In this document: positions 1-10,630 of the stretch, in pieces | Layout of the letters: every line of letters begins with the position of its first letter | Position numbering within the stretch: position 1 is the stretch's first letter | Assembly: GCA_958430865.1 (NCBI GenBank) | Contig: CAUDNR010003112.1 | Span: 45,527-71,893 of the forward strand | Source of the DNA: Entrophospora sp. SA101 | Taxonomy: Eukaryota > Glomeromycota > Glomeromycetes > Entrophosporales > Entrophosporaceae | Reading direction: 5' to 3' | Length of the DNA stretch: 26,367 bases | Notes under the pieces: model-generated | Database searches by the model: none | What the model was told of the DNA's origin: nothing | The model's input: the letters and a program-made list of their open reading frames with translations, nothing else | Translations under genes and position numbers: made by a program

Positions 1-1020
1 TATTAGAATTTAATAGGAAAAGAGCCATGACGAAGAAAAAAGAAGTTGCTGATATGGATCCACTGTATAATAATTTATCCTCGGAACCAAAAAATTTCTT
101 AGACTGTGACCGGTCAAAGTTGGTATAATTTAGATAATTATTCACAACAGTAAAAAAAAAATAATAGATTTTTTTGAATGTAATCTTTAATCACTTGCTT
201 ATTTACATTTATTTTTAGACCGGATGCATTTAATACTGGGCACAGACATAAAGAACTAGAGCAACTATGTAGATGGCTATCGGAAGTACCCTAGACAAAA
301 CTGGAAATTAATTGTCTGGAATGTCATATGCAATTTAAATTAAATGAATGAAACTTTTTTGTTTTAAATAAGTTATTAATAATATGTATATGACCTTTTA
401 AGTCCATGCCAATTGTGGAAAGAAAAAGAATAGACCACTGTTTGCGTTTGGGAATGGGGCGCAGTGAAAACGAAAGGCTTTAGTATTTTACCTGTGAAGG
501 TATTTTAATACATATTTATTTGTAGTTTCTAATTCGTTTCCTATACATTAGAAATTGATGATTCATTTTTCTAGCGGTTCACGAAGCCCCTGTCTAAAAA
601 AAGTTTTGTTGTAACAATTGATGAATTTAGAACATCAAAAAACTCCGTCTCTATTGTTGCAACTAATTTAATAATATCTTTGTCCAAAAAACATAATACC
701 ACACAGGTAAATTTTGAGAAATACTTGGCAAAACAAAAACACTCATAAATAAAATTAACACATAATAATTAAATCTTTATTAGGACTAAAAAATCAGAAC
801 AAAGAGAAAATTTGCTGTATTAATGACATTAGGGCTATCCTTCACCCAACAATTGCTTGGCCAGATGCTATTGGTATATTATTATTTACTATTATTTTAT
901 TTGTGGAATTTGTTTTATTTTTAGATTCAAGACAAGTTTGGGTTATGCAGTTCAGACAAAGGTCATACTCCACCCTATATCAGAAATGGATATTGATTGA
1001 GTCATAACTGTAAAAATGCT
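1..1020 (+). pseudogene. Decayed Fanzor/TnpB-like (OMEGA-type) nuclease gene remnant, 5' end outside the window
   Basis: An open frame runs in from the window edge (codons from position 3; an in-frame ATG is at 27) and reads ...DPLYNNLSSEPKNFLDCDRS. After a probable intron (acceptor TTTTTAG near 220) comes TGHRHKELEQLCRWLSEVP, closed by TAG at 291-293. Further on, RPLFAFGNGAQ meets a TGA, then a one-base shift gives KTKGFSILPVK with a donor (AAG|GTATTT, about 499). The acceptor TTTCTAG (about 574) joins in phase to RFTKPLSKKSF and VVTIDEFRTSK. The order GNG, basic segment, V-DE(F/Y)-TS is what I know from the C-terminal half of TnpB/Fanzor proteins, just before the zinc finger. The finger is ruined: CC appears only after another frame change. 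A later exon (784 on) carries CCINDIRAIL, reminiscent of the RD(I/V)NAA RuvC-III motif. Stops and shifts argue for a dead copy. Family assignment is by remembered motifs only; a related transposon protein is possible. Confidence 0.42.
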
Positions 1021-1499
1021 TAAAATAATTTACATTTTCTCAATCACTTACAATTGGCGTTCGATACTTGATTTTATAAATCAAAATTTCTTATATGGTA
1101 TAATAGGTTCAAAATCCTATTATAAAATTCCGGGCATCCAGATAAAGCCATTTTCCGGTTACGCGTGTATAAATTTGGATTAAATTTTACTTATACAATT
1201 TCTCATTCGAATCATTATTATTACAAAATATCAATTCACAACAAATTCTATATGGTTATTGTTATTATTGTTAAGGGATTGTAAAATTACAAATAAGGTC
1301 ATATTTCCTTTAACAAGATAAATATAAATTACAGTAATTATATTTACAATCTATCTTACTACTGTGACTTAAGAAAATAAAATAAATGTCAGTTACTGCC
1401 ATTTATTATTATTATCACCATATATACAAGGACTATGAAGGAAAAATAGATTAGTATTAGCAATAATTCGAATTATTAACAACCAAAATTTTTCAGCCC
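1021..1499. other. AT-rich intergenic stretch
   Basis: No supported gene here. A short inverted repeat (AATAGGTTCAAAATCCTATT, 1103-1122) resembles a tRNA B-box at first sight but has no acceptor stem or A-box around it. Confidence 0.4.
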
Positions 1500-1519
1500 T
1501 TTTTTTCCCTATTTAAAAT

Positions 1520-2035
1520 CCCTTGATAAGTCAACCAACCTATATAAAGTCACGATAAGTTGTAAGTCAGCAAACCCCTCTTTTTAAGATAAGTAAATTG
1601 TTCTCAATAAGTCGGCCTCACGTGACATTTTCATTAAATAAAAGATCATCATTACTACTTTTAGTAATGTATATCATATGTTATACCTGATGATTTAGAA
1701 ATCCTTGTCGCGATATATTATTATTTCATTGATTGTATAATTTATTGTCTGATAATTTAGAAAGAATATTCTTATTTGTATTGTGAAAAATACATTTATT
1801 TATTTTTATTATATTTTATTTGTGTTAGGAAATAGTATGAAAAGGTTGGTTGATTTTCCAAATTTCTGAAATTCTAATAAAAAGATTAATATAAATAATT
1901 ATTTAGAATAAAAAACTATTTATAATTTACTTATTTAGAATAAAAAAAATTTTTTTTAATATTTTATCTTTAAGACGGTCTCGATAAAGTTGGTTCTCTC
2001 GATAAGTCAGCCAAACGCGCTCAGCCATTCGCAGC
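1520..2035. repeat. Directly repeated GATAAGTC motifs, possibly ends of a pogo/Tigger-like DNA transposon
   Basis: Variants of CTCGATAAGTCRGCC recur in one orientation: CTTGATAAGTCAACC (about 1522), CACGATAAGTTG (about 1551), CTCAATAAGTCGGCC (about 1603), CTCGATAAAGTTGG (about 1980) and CTCGATAAGTCAGCC (about 1998). Tandem motifs of this kind are known from termini of pogo/Tigger-type elements. I see no inverted partner and no transposase, so this may be a chimera of terminal fragments. Confidence 0.3.
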
Positions 2036-2045
2036 TGACTTAATT

Positions 2046-3564
2046 TTATTCGAATTATTGTTATATATTATTAATATTAATATTAATAATACAGTGCGGA
2101 TCATCTATATTCAAAAGTTAAAAATTTTGAAATCCACACATTGGATTTTAAAAAACCCACCACCACCATTCAATTCGGCTTTAAAAAGGGAGTCTATTAT
2201 TACTATTAATCTAAAAAAAAAATTTGTCACAATAATTTTTGTGTTACAATATTTGAATCTCACGACCAAATTTTGTATATAATATGTTCGTTAAACTTTT
2301 TTGTTGTAAAGAACTTTTATTTATTAATAAAAAAAAAAAAGGAAATAAATAAATCGAATAAATCAAATGTATGTTGTAGAAAATATTCTATGAAAAAAAG
2401 TTGTTACATGAAATTTACTTGGTCTCAATTTCTTTAAGTATATATATACTTGCAGATTTTCGATCGAAGACAGATGCGTCCGCTAATTTTTGTCGTCTTG
2501 TTTAAGTGATCTAAAATACAATAGACAGGCGAAAACCAAACGATTAATGTCATGTAAAAAGAAACATGTGATATAAATAAAAGAAAACGTAATTTACGAA
2601 AAAATTCTTCCCATTTGTATTAAACAAAACCATCTCGTTTTGATAGAAATCAACGAAATAATATAAAAATATTAATTGCATAATTAAATATTTGGTTTGC
2701 TTAGACTGCCTGGAAGGTTGCTTTCACGATATGTATTTTTCAATCATACCGACCAAACAGAAAGCATTTAAAGAATATACAACAATGTAAAAAATTAAAA
2801 TTATTATAATTATAATAATAAAAAGAATCCACGCTTCCGAAAAAAATTCAGTCCAGAAACAAAAACCTTTAGCAATTCGCAATTGAAATTGCATGTCTAT
2901 CTATAGAAATAGAAAACTAAGAGAACCATAAAAGGTGGTTGGGAGGAATTGCCTTTTTAACATAACAATTAAAAGGCAGCTAAGTATCTGCACAATCAAC
3001 TTGAATTATTTGACCAAAAAACCAACATCTAACTAACCACAGGGTATAACTATTAAATTAAATACGTGGTATTATAATTTTAAGAATTACCAATTATCAT
3101 CAAGAAAAATAATCGCATTTGTACAATCACATACTTTAAGCACCTAATATCGAATCTTTAATCTGGTAACAAACATAATTATTTAATATGTTAATATTGA
3201 TAATTAGAGAAATTGCAAACCCGTTACTATTGTTATCATTATTATTTTGTTGATACTATTAACATTATGAAATGAAGGCAACCTATGCAGTTGTACGCTA
3301 ACTGTACGCATGACATTTATTATACACTGCGTATATTTTTTTCATAAGGAAATATATTCACTCGCTATAAAGACCAACTTTTTATTTGATAAAAGATTAA
3401 TACGATATAAATATATAAATAATATAAAATAAATAAATACCAAAAACAAATCTCTAAATTTAATCAGTTCTCACTCTCACTCTTAAAAATACATTCACTC
3501 TCTCACACTTGCGCTCATTATCACAACAAATCCAAGGAAATCTCATCAAGATACTTCCTTCACC

Positions 3565-3624
<60 letters not shown>

Positions 3625-3846
3625 GATTACTATTATTATTATATATTACTATATGTTACTATTATTAAATAAAGTAATGAGATATTAAAATAAATAAATT
3701 AAAAAAGAAGAGTTAAATAAATATTTAATGTCCCACCAAAAAGTTTTAAATTATAAAGATTATATTAATTATTTATTATGTATTGTATGTATGTATATAT
3801 AAAGCCTAAGAAAAAACATCCCAAATCTTTCCAATTTAAATTAATA
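2046..3846. other. Intergenic DNA downstream of the 596-aa gene
   Basis: No convincing coding exon on either strand. It contains a small hairpin (TGCCTTTTTAA at 2950-2960 pairing with TTAAAAGGCA at 2969-2978), a CT-rich patch with repeated ACTCTC (about 3470-3512) and a TTA microsatellite (listed separately). The last 100-200 bases before 3847 are presumably the 3' UTR of the minus-strand gene. Confidence 0.45.
3567..3624. repeat. (TTA)n microsatellite
   Basis: About 19 uninterrupted TAT/TTA triplets, ended by TATGATTACTATTATT. It lies downstream of the minus-strand gene and is not in an open frame I would call coding. Confidence 0.95.
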
Positions 3847-4118
3847 TTACACCAATAATTTAATTAATTCAGATGTATGACGATGATGACCACGATGAAA
3901 TTTCAAATTATTATTATTAAGTTGTAAAGGTCTTTCAAATTCTTTATTAAATGATTCATCAGGCCATGACAATGAATCTTCTTCACGTTCATCAAATATT
4001 GTTGCAGATGCAGAATTGTTGTAGAAAAGATTATGATGATGTTTATTATTAAGGTTATTATTAAGATTTTTAGATTTTGGGTTAAGAATATTTAAAGAAG
4101 AGAATGGATTAAAATAAC

Positions 4119-4198
<80 letters not shown>

Positions 4199-5901
4199 GG
4201 GGTTGTTGGCGGTGTTATAGGCATCGATGGTGGTGTTGTTGGTGACAAGTTAACGTTGATATTAATATTAGAAGTATTGATTGATGAAGAGGGTGATTTT
4301 GAGAATAATGAAAATGACGAAGAAGAAGATGAAGGTGACAACGAAGAAGAAGAAGAAGAAGAAGATAATAACGATGACGATGATGACGATGCGGTAGAAA
4401 TTGAGATTGGTTTAACATTGTGTTTATGGTTGTTAATGGAATTAGATGGCGAAGGTTTTCTAACTGGAGTACCAATTGGTTCTTTATAATATCTTGACTG
4501 TGAAGAGGGAGAAGAAGGTGATAGTGATGACGAAGATGATGAAGATGATGATAAATGATTAAGTGATTGACTTGAAGAAGAAGATTTATGATGTAGAAAT
4601 GAATTTGGTTTATATCTTGAATTATTATTATTTAAAGAAGATGGCGTCGACGGTGTTAATGGTGTCAATGGTGTTGTGGATGTTGTGGGTGTTTGTACCA
4701 AATTAAATTTAAATAATGGATCAAAATTATTGTCATTGTTTGCTTCCGATTTAAGACGCAATTGGTGAGCAGCAATTGCATCGTTTAATTGAATTTGTTG
4801 TATTTCAAGTAATTTGCGTTCTTCTTCTAACAATAATTGTTGAGCAAAAAATTCTTTATCATCCAAAAACCAGTGATGATGTTGATGATAACTTGATTTT
4901 GTCGAAGGGTAGTAAGGCGACAAACTCGGAGAAAATGAGGAGGATGAGGAATGAATTGAAGACGGGGTAAGTGGTGGATATCCTTGACCACTGGATAATG
5001 AATCCCAATCTGAATCTATTTTTATAATTAAATTAATATTATTGAATAATAAAGATATTTATTCCTAAGGAAAAAGATATAATATAATATAATTACCATG
5101 TCTATTATTATTAAATTTATAATCAAATTCTTTTAAAGAAGATTTTAAACCAAATGCATCATCAAAGCTCAATTCATCAAATACATCATAACTAACATAT
5201 GGAGTTGATGACAAAGGATTCAGTTTAACATTTCTGTTTGTTGTTGTTGGATAATATGAATTGTTGCTGATTCCGTTAAGATTTAATTTTGGAATTGAAG
5301 AATTGTTACGTTTGTGTTTTGCTTGATTATGATAATTATGATATTTTAATGATGATTGGTAAGTATAAGATTTTTGATGTGTGAAATATGAATTTTCAAT
5401 TTCTAAGTTCATTGGGTAAATTTATGATTCGTGAGTATTATGAATGTTATGAATATTATAAATATCACTTTATTGCATCTAAATAAACAGAATAAATATT
5501 TACCAGATATTCTTCTATTATTTAATAAAGATAAAGAATTTGTCTTTGCGTGCGAATTATAATAACGATTATTGTTATTTGATTTAGCATTTTCTAACAA
5601 TTTTGCGGCAATTAAAATTTCTATCAAACCAGAATAAATAAGTTTAATTTGTGAAATATGAAGAATGAAAAAGAATAATCTGAATTAAATTAATGAAGTT
5701 ACCATCAAATTGTAATTTGAATGCGATTGATTCTTCTTCATTGGCTTTAATTTGGATATCCTCAAGCTTGTTATTATCTTCAATTCCAAGCTTATTGTTA
5801 TCATCATCATTGTTGGTTTTTTCGTCATTGTTAGGAATATTCGTACTGCGAGAAGTATCGTCAACAAGTTTTAATCCTTGATTTTCTTCCATACTTTCCA
5901 T
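3847..5901 (-). CDS. Hypothetical low-complexity protein, 596 aa, 4 exons
   Basis: Function unknown. Exons joined in frame: 5901-5703, 5620-5504, 5402-5097, 5015-3847 (stop TAA 3849-3847); introns of 82, 101 and 81 nt have GT..AG ends, and all junctions fall after codon position 1. The start is the first ATG of the open frame; a second ATG lies at codon 4. The N-terminus (1-60) is acidic and Asn-rich. A short predicted helix DEILIAAKLLENAK (66-79) is created exactly across the first splice junction, which supports the model. A probable coiled coil (about 258-300, EFFAQQLLLEEERKLLEIQQ) follows. The rest is Ser-, Pro- and Asn-rich, with Thr-Pro clusters (TPLTPLTPSTP; PITPPTTP) and an uninterrupted Asn run of about 25 residues (about 482-507). 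The C-terminus is more ordered (ERPLQL, HRGHHRHTSELIKLLV). No signal peptide, membrane segment or known catalytic motif is visible. The TP sites could be targets of proline-directed kinases (inference). A regulatory or scaffold protein is plausible. Confidence 0.75.
4122..4196 (-). repeat. Coding AAT microsatellite (poly-Asn)
   Basis: About 25 consecutive ATT triplets on the plus strand, read as AAT (Asn) by the minus-strand gene. Length variation here would change the Asn run without shifting the frame. Confidence 0.95.
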
Positions 5902-6446
5902 TTCGTTAATATAATAATAAATGGATTATTTTTCATTAATAGAAAAGAGCTTGAGGGATAGTTTATAGATTTTGTGAATTGATAATATAAATGAATACGT
6001 TCGTTATTGATTATATTAATTATTTTTGTCAACAAAAAAAAAAAAAAAAACAGTGAAAATAATTATTTTGTTTTCCTCTAAGCTCTTTTCTTTAAAGAAA
6101 AAAAAACCCCAAAAGAATAAAACTTCGCTTAAGAAATTTATTAAAAAAAATTTACTTGTATTTATATATTTATATTACTAGTCATCAATTGCTATTCCCA
6201 AATTTAGATTTCAATTTCCGAAGTTATGAAAATTTCATATGATCTGATACATCGATCTTTTGCATGCGCGTGTGTATATTATTCATTCATAAAGTGTACC
6301 ATAATATGACTTTTCATTTAAATTTTTTCGTGTATTTACTTATATATATATATATAACTTAAAAGATTATTAATAACCAATATACTGAAAATCATCAAAG
6401 TTCAGGGTTCTTTTCTATCTTTTTCCATCACTCCTGTCTCTTTTTC

Positions 6447-6464
6447 ATATATATATATAAAGGA
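6447..6464 (+). promoter_or_regulatory. TATA-box-like motif without an assigned gene
   Basis: An alternating TA run ends in TATAAAGG and is followed by a GC-containing, pyrimidine-rich stretch. It could serve the coding-like islands downstream (6963-7106, 7671-7841), but that link is speculative. In DNA this AT-rich, TA runs are common by chance. Confidence 0.2.
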
Positions 6465-6629
6465 ATTCAAATCAATAACGCCACGACCGCGTTTATTAAT
6501 ATATTATAATCCTCTTTAACGACCTTTTTCGTATTTTTCTTTTGTTCTTTCTTGAACATCTTTCGATATTAAACACGAATTCTTCGTCTCCAAAACTGAT
6601 TTTAACGCATTTGCAGACTTTTCTCATCA

Positions 6630-6636
<7 letters not shown>

Positions 6637-6717
<81 letters not shown>

Positions 6718-6725
6718 TAATAATA
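6637..6725. repeat. (AAT)n microsatellite
   Basis: About 25 uninterrupted AAT triplets, slightly degenerate at the right end (TAAATAATAATAAT). Confidence 0.95.
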
Positions 6726-6837
6726 TATTTGCAAGGATATTTTTATAAATATGAAAAAATTAATTGACATAAGATTTATCATAGAATCCAAATAAATGAA
6801 TTCCATTTAACAAATTTATTATTTACCCGAAGATCGC

Positions 6838-6882
<45 letters not shown>

Positions 6883-6892
6883 TATCGTCATC
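6838..6892. repeat. (CAT)n microsatellite
   Basis: About 14 CAT triplets followed by ATTATCGTCATCAT. In one plus frame it would encode poly-His or poly-Ser, and poly-Asp on the minus strand; none extends into a supported gene. Confidence 0.93.
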
Positions 6893-6962
6893 ATTATATT
6901 AATATTAATATATATATCAAATTAAATACCCGAACTAATCATTGTTGTTTCATGTGGTAGAT

Positions 6963-7106
6963 CAGGCTCCCCGGATAATTGTTATTGAAGTAGGAAAATC
7001 TAATTATAATAGTAATTTAAAACTGTATTTCCTTTATGGAAAAGATATTTGTGATGTTACGCGAAATTTTCTGAAATTGAGTTATTGTATGAAAATATCT
7101 GGGGCT
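6963..7106 (+). other. Coding-like island of unknown family
   Basis: Forty-eight sense codons follow an AG (GTGGTAG|ATCAG) and end at TAG 7107-7109. The reading is protein-like: QAPRIIVIEVGKSNYN... then LKLYFLYGKDICDVTRNFLK. There is no ATG near the start and no obvious donor before the stop. It could be an internal exon, a gene relic, or chance. I recognise no family. Confidence 0.25.
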
Positions 7107-7974
7107 TAGTAGATCCGTAACACACGATATTCTTGGTATTAGTATTAAAAACTTCACTATTACTATATTAATATTAATATATAAGAAAAGATTTTCTTTT
7201 ATGAATCAGCCGGTACTAATATAATTGTATTCATTACAACTATAACGTTAATTATTATAGGAATAAAAATAAACAAATGATTACCCCTATATCTATCTAC
7301 TTCTCATGTAAAAAATCAATGAATTTTATTATATTTAATAAATCGTGATAGTAAATAGTAGGGTTTTAATAATAATATATAATAATAATAATAGAATTCA
7401 TTTTTCCTTGGCGTCTTTTATCCTTTTATTTCAATACAATCAATTTCATTCTTAATTTTTACATCATGCCAGTCAGGTAGGTATTTAAAACACTTGTATG
7501 TAAATTTTGAATTGAAGTTTTAGTTTTCTTTGTTGAGACAAGGATTATCTATATTTAATTATATTATTATAAATTTATTATATATATATATATATATATT
7601 GCATTCAATAATAATTGCATTTTTCATCAACTCATCAACAAATAAAGGTCACCTGTGAGTTTTTATTATAAAGGCAGTTAAATGTGGTGCCATTTTTGTT
7701 ATTGGCATTGGCTTCAATAACTGTGAAATTATTTGTTTATTTGGTGCTAACGATTGAATCAATCACATAAACAGTACTGTAGTAAATTTAAATGGTATTG
7801 TTTTAAAGAATTTATTTGAAATAATGTTATCAATTATACTTTAAAAATTTCTTTATTTCTTTTTTTGATAAAAATAAATTTAATCATTCGTTTATAATTC
7901 GAATAGATTTTATTCACAATCGCAACTGCGGAACAATTTTTTGCCATAACTATTATTATTATAGTTTGGTAAAA
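7107..7974. other. Intergenic region with a possible mini-gene and a second coding-like island
   Basis: At 7671-7841 a plus-strand frame reads KAVKCGAIFVIGIGFNNCE... and LFGAND, hits TGA at 7755-7757, then continues INHINSTVVNLNGIVLKNLF to TAA 7842-7844. In another frame, ATGCCAGTCAG (7466-7476) is followed by a donor (GTAGGT). Joining it to 7674 would give a 35-aa hydrophobic peptide ending at 7770. These two readings compete and neither is proven. A (TA)n run lies at about 7580-7599. Confidence 0.25.
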
Positions 7975-8628
7975 TATGTAAAAACGGAGTCGTCATAAAA
8001 AATTTTTAGAACTGACGTGATAAAATCATGCTTTCTGTTTCAGGATTTTTTCAGGGGGGCACAAAATTTTTATGGTAATTCTCTAGAATATCGCATTTTT
8101 TATTTGTCGTTATCAAAAAAATAACACTGGCGAAAAATCTTTCGGTCCCACTCCATCATATTAATAATTATTTCACCATTTCGTTGATCCAAATCCTTCC
8201 AATATTCTTCCATTTCCTAAAATAATGATTGATTGATCTTGACACTTTGTTTGGCAAAACTTGACGCCGAGATGGCTTTTGAGAAAAATTTTCGGTTATA
8301 ACTCCATTTATTGTAATCACCATTGAATAATATACCTTTAGAAGTCATGTCCAACACATCTAATCCTTTGTTTGGAGTTGTACGATGATTTTAATTACCA
8401 AATGAAGGTTTAAAAACTTTCTCAAGATATTCAGCAAATAACTTTTTCCCTACCAAGCCACACTTCACCAATATCACCACCATATTTCAAATTACCAATT
8501 GATGGTAGTGGTAAAGGACCTGGTAATTTATTTGAACGTTTAAAATATTTCACATAAAAATTTATCACATAACCAATGGCAAATAATAAGCTTGATAAAA
8601 TTAAGTTTTGGAATGAAAAAGTCGACAT
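7975..8628 (-). pseudogene. Cytochrome P450 pseudogene (N-terminal half only)
   Basis: The frame starts at ATG 8628 with a hydrophobic anchor (LILSSLLFAIGYVINFYV), a basic turn (KYFKRSNK) and the proline-rich hinge LPGPLPLPSIGNL, the classical start of a microsomal P450. GDIGEVWLG follows too early, so roughly 15-20 residues seem lost, then a frameshift leads to AEYLEKVFKPSFGN. After an in-frame TAA come KGLDVLDMTSKGILFNGDYN, KWSYNRKFFSKAIS and SVKINQSLF, a TAG, then EMEEYWKDLDQRNGEIIIN. Another shift gives FFASVIFLITTNKK, and a last trace is KFFMTTPFL. These match the B-to-E helix part of large fungal P450 families as I know them. The I-helix, ExxR and heme-binding Cys loop are absent. No function is expected. 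Confidence 0.85.
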
Positions 8629-10539
8629 AACTCGAATTTAATATATGTATATATTTTTCTTGATGGGTTTTTAAGGATAATAGAAAGAAAGTTATCTTCA
8701 CCTCTACAATATATATATATGTGTATACTTATTTATTTATTTATTAATGTTCTCATTGATTTTCTTTCTTTGTTTAATCATCTTTCATCTATACTCTCGA
8801 GTTCTTTGGTATAAAAATACAGCAAGAACTGCAAAGCTGCGTATAATAATAAACAAGGTAATGACTTTCTTTTGTCATGGTGATAATGATTATAATTATA
8901 AACAAGAGTTTTCTTGGATTCTTTTTTAAACAAAATAATTATAGCCATACCTCCATATAAGAATATCATGTAAATCTCTTTATATTTTGGAACAAATTCT
9001 ATTAAGCTTATAAAAAAATGTTTCATCCAAGAACAACCTCCCTATAAGGAAATTTTTACTAAAAATAAAAAAAAAGAGATTACCGATGAGAAGAATGACA
9101 ATTGTCATAATATTAATAAAGAGATCTGATCATTAATACTAATCTAATAATCCTAATATTAATTAATCTTAATATCAATATTAATATTAGTTAATTTCAC
9201 AATCTGCGATTTAAGTATGTCAATTTCCATATGTCAATCTTGAACTCGTAAAGGTATACGAAAAAAAGAAAAGACCAATTAAATACTTTTTGATTGTTAA
9301 TGAAGGAAAATGATCTTCGAGGAACTTTGTTTGAAGATATTTCTGTATCAGATCACTGAATACTTTATGAATTCGAAAACTTTAAGATAGCAAATATTTT
9401 CAACCGAAATCAAAATCATTTTGTGCAATTGACTGACCCACTCATTTCTCCAAGTTAACTTTTCCAAATGACCATTAGCCAAAATCATGGAATCTATGGC
9501 TTGGGAAGCATTATCAAGGCTTTATTACTAATTACAAGAAAAATAAATTTATACTTTTGTTTTTGTCCCATGTTGATTTCAAAATGCTGTCATATTTTAC
9601 CAAAAAAGGTACAGATGCATTATCGACCTAGTTATGCGGTATCAAACTTAACTTGAGCATTTTTATAATTTTATATTGTAAATCAGAATTTACTAAATTT
9701 CAATAAATATATTTTTTGACAGGTCAAAGATTTTGGTTTTTTATTGTACAACAATCAAGCTACTGATATATATAACAAAAAAAAAAAAAAAAAAAAATGA
9801 ATACATTCATTATTAATACCTAGCAAAGTTATTATCATTTTTTAATTGTGATAGTATTTATTATATTGTGATCATGTTCAATGATAAAAGTGAAGAGTCC
9901 ACGCTCATAAATATAATAATAATGAAAAGTAGTACACGGATAGATATTGTGTAAAAGATCATGGAATTTTTTTATCCTTTTAATAAATATTTACGATATA
10001 ATTTATATGTGGTTGAGAGCCAATGGCAGACTTTTTGTTTCTAGTTTTTCAAGACTTATTAAGGTCCTTGTCGTTATACATATCCTTAATATTTTTCTTT
10101 GGGCTTTAGGATCTCAAACTAAGATTTTTTTTTTTTAATAGTTGCACGAAAGGAACTCTATGCAAAAAAAACTTGTCTTGGGTTGAAAAATCGAAACCAA
10201 TAAAGTCGATAAAGGAAAATCTAAAATGAAAGAATTCTCAACTTAAATATGACCGTCACCACCATCCACATCTAATAATAAAAATATTGGATCAATACAA
10301 CAGAATTTCCTGAAAGAATAACTTTTTTTTTTGACAAGAAATTCTTGTATTTATAAAATATGTACTAATTTTTGGTTGTATGCTATGTTCCAAATATTTT
10401 AAATGATTAGCAATGATTTCACAAAGAATCTGATTCTTACTCTGACAGAACAACTATTAAAAAAGGAAAACAATTAGGCATATTTACTATGATTTAGATG
10501 ATAAAATTATCAATGGCAGAGAAACTCTCTTAAATATTT
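8629..10539. other. Long intergenic region without a supported gene
   Basis: Open frames here are short and not protein-like. One exception on the minus strand (9348-9522) reads LDNASQAIDSMILANGHLEK and LTWRNEW before TGA; its upstream neighbour frame reads LVKYDSILKSTWDKN. It may be an unidentified relic. A perfect palindrome TTTGACAGGTCAAA lies near 9716, and a poly-A run at about 9778-9797. Confidence 0.4.
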
Positions 10540-10630
10540 TATGCTGTGTGACAACTCCCGGTTGGCCTCGGCCAGGGCATCACCAGCTAGTTAACATTTA
10601 TTCGATTTGGATTTGGATTTGGATTTGTTT
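10540..10630 (+). mobile_element. SINE- or LINE-tail-like segment with (GGATTT)n
   Basis: A GC-rich block stands out from the AT-rich surroundings (ACAACTCCCGGTTGGCCTCG and GCCAGGGCATCACCAGCTAG, about 10551-10590). It is followed by a short AT spacer and four GATTTG units (10604-10627). A conserved GC-rich body ending in a short tandem repeat is typical of the 3' end of non-LTR elements. No polymerase III A/B boxes or reverse-transcriptase frame were seen, so only the tail is supported. Confidence 0.4.

Larger units (their letters stand above)
5902..6962. other. Intergenic region with microsatellites and an orphan TATA-like motif
   Basis: The part next to 5902 should hold the promoter of the minus-strand 596-aa gene. 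On the plus strand TATATATATATATAAAGG (6447-6464) looks like a core promoter, followed by pyrimidine-rich DNA, but I cannot place a convincing gene after it. The first downstream ATG (about 6751) opens only 14 codons. An AAT tract and a CAT tract are listed separately. Confidence 0.45.

Noticed and set aside
1103..1122. tRNA B-box-like GGTTCAAAATCC
   Set aside because: One base too long in the loop and no A-box, anticodon arm or acceptor stem around it.
2058..2282. 74-codon plus-strand frame
   Set aside because: Ile/Asn/Lys-rich composition expected by chance in AT-rich DNA; no domain and no splice context.
4256..4489. Acidic plus-strand open frame rich in Glu/Asp
   Set aside because: Shadow of the Ser-rich part of the spliced minus-strand 596-aa gene.
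9947..10138. 63-codon plus-strand hydrophobic frame
   Set aside because: No ATG at its start, random-like hydrophobic content and a poly-T end.
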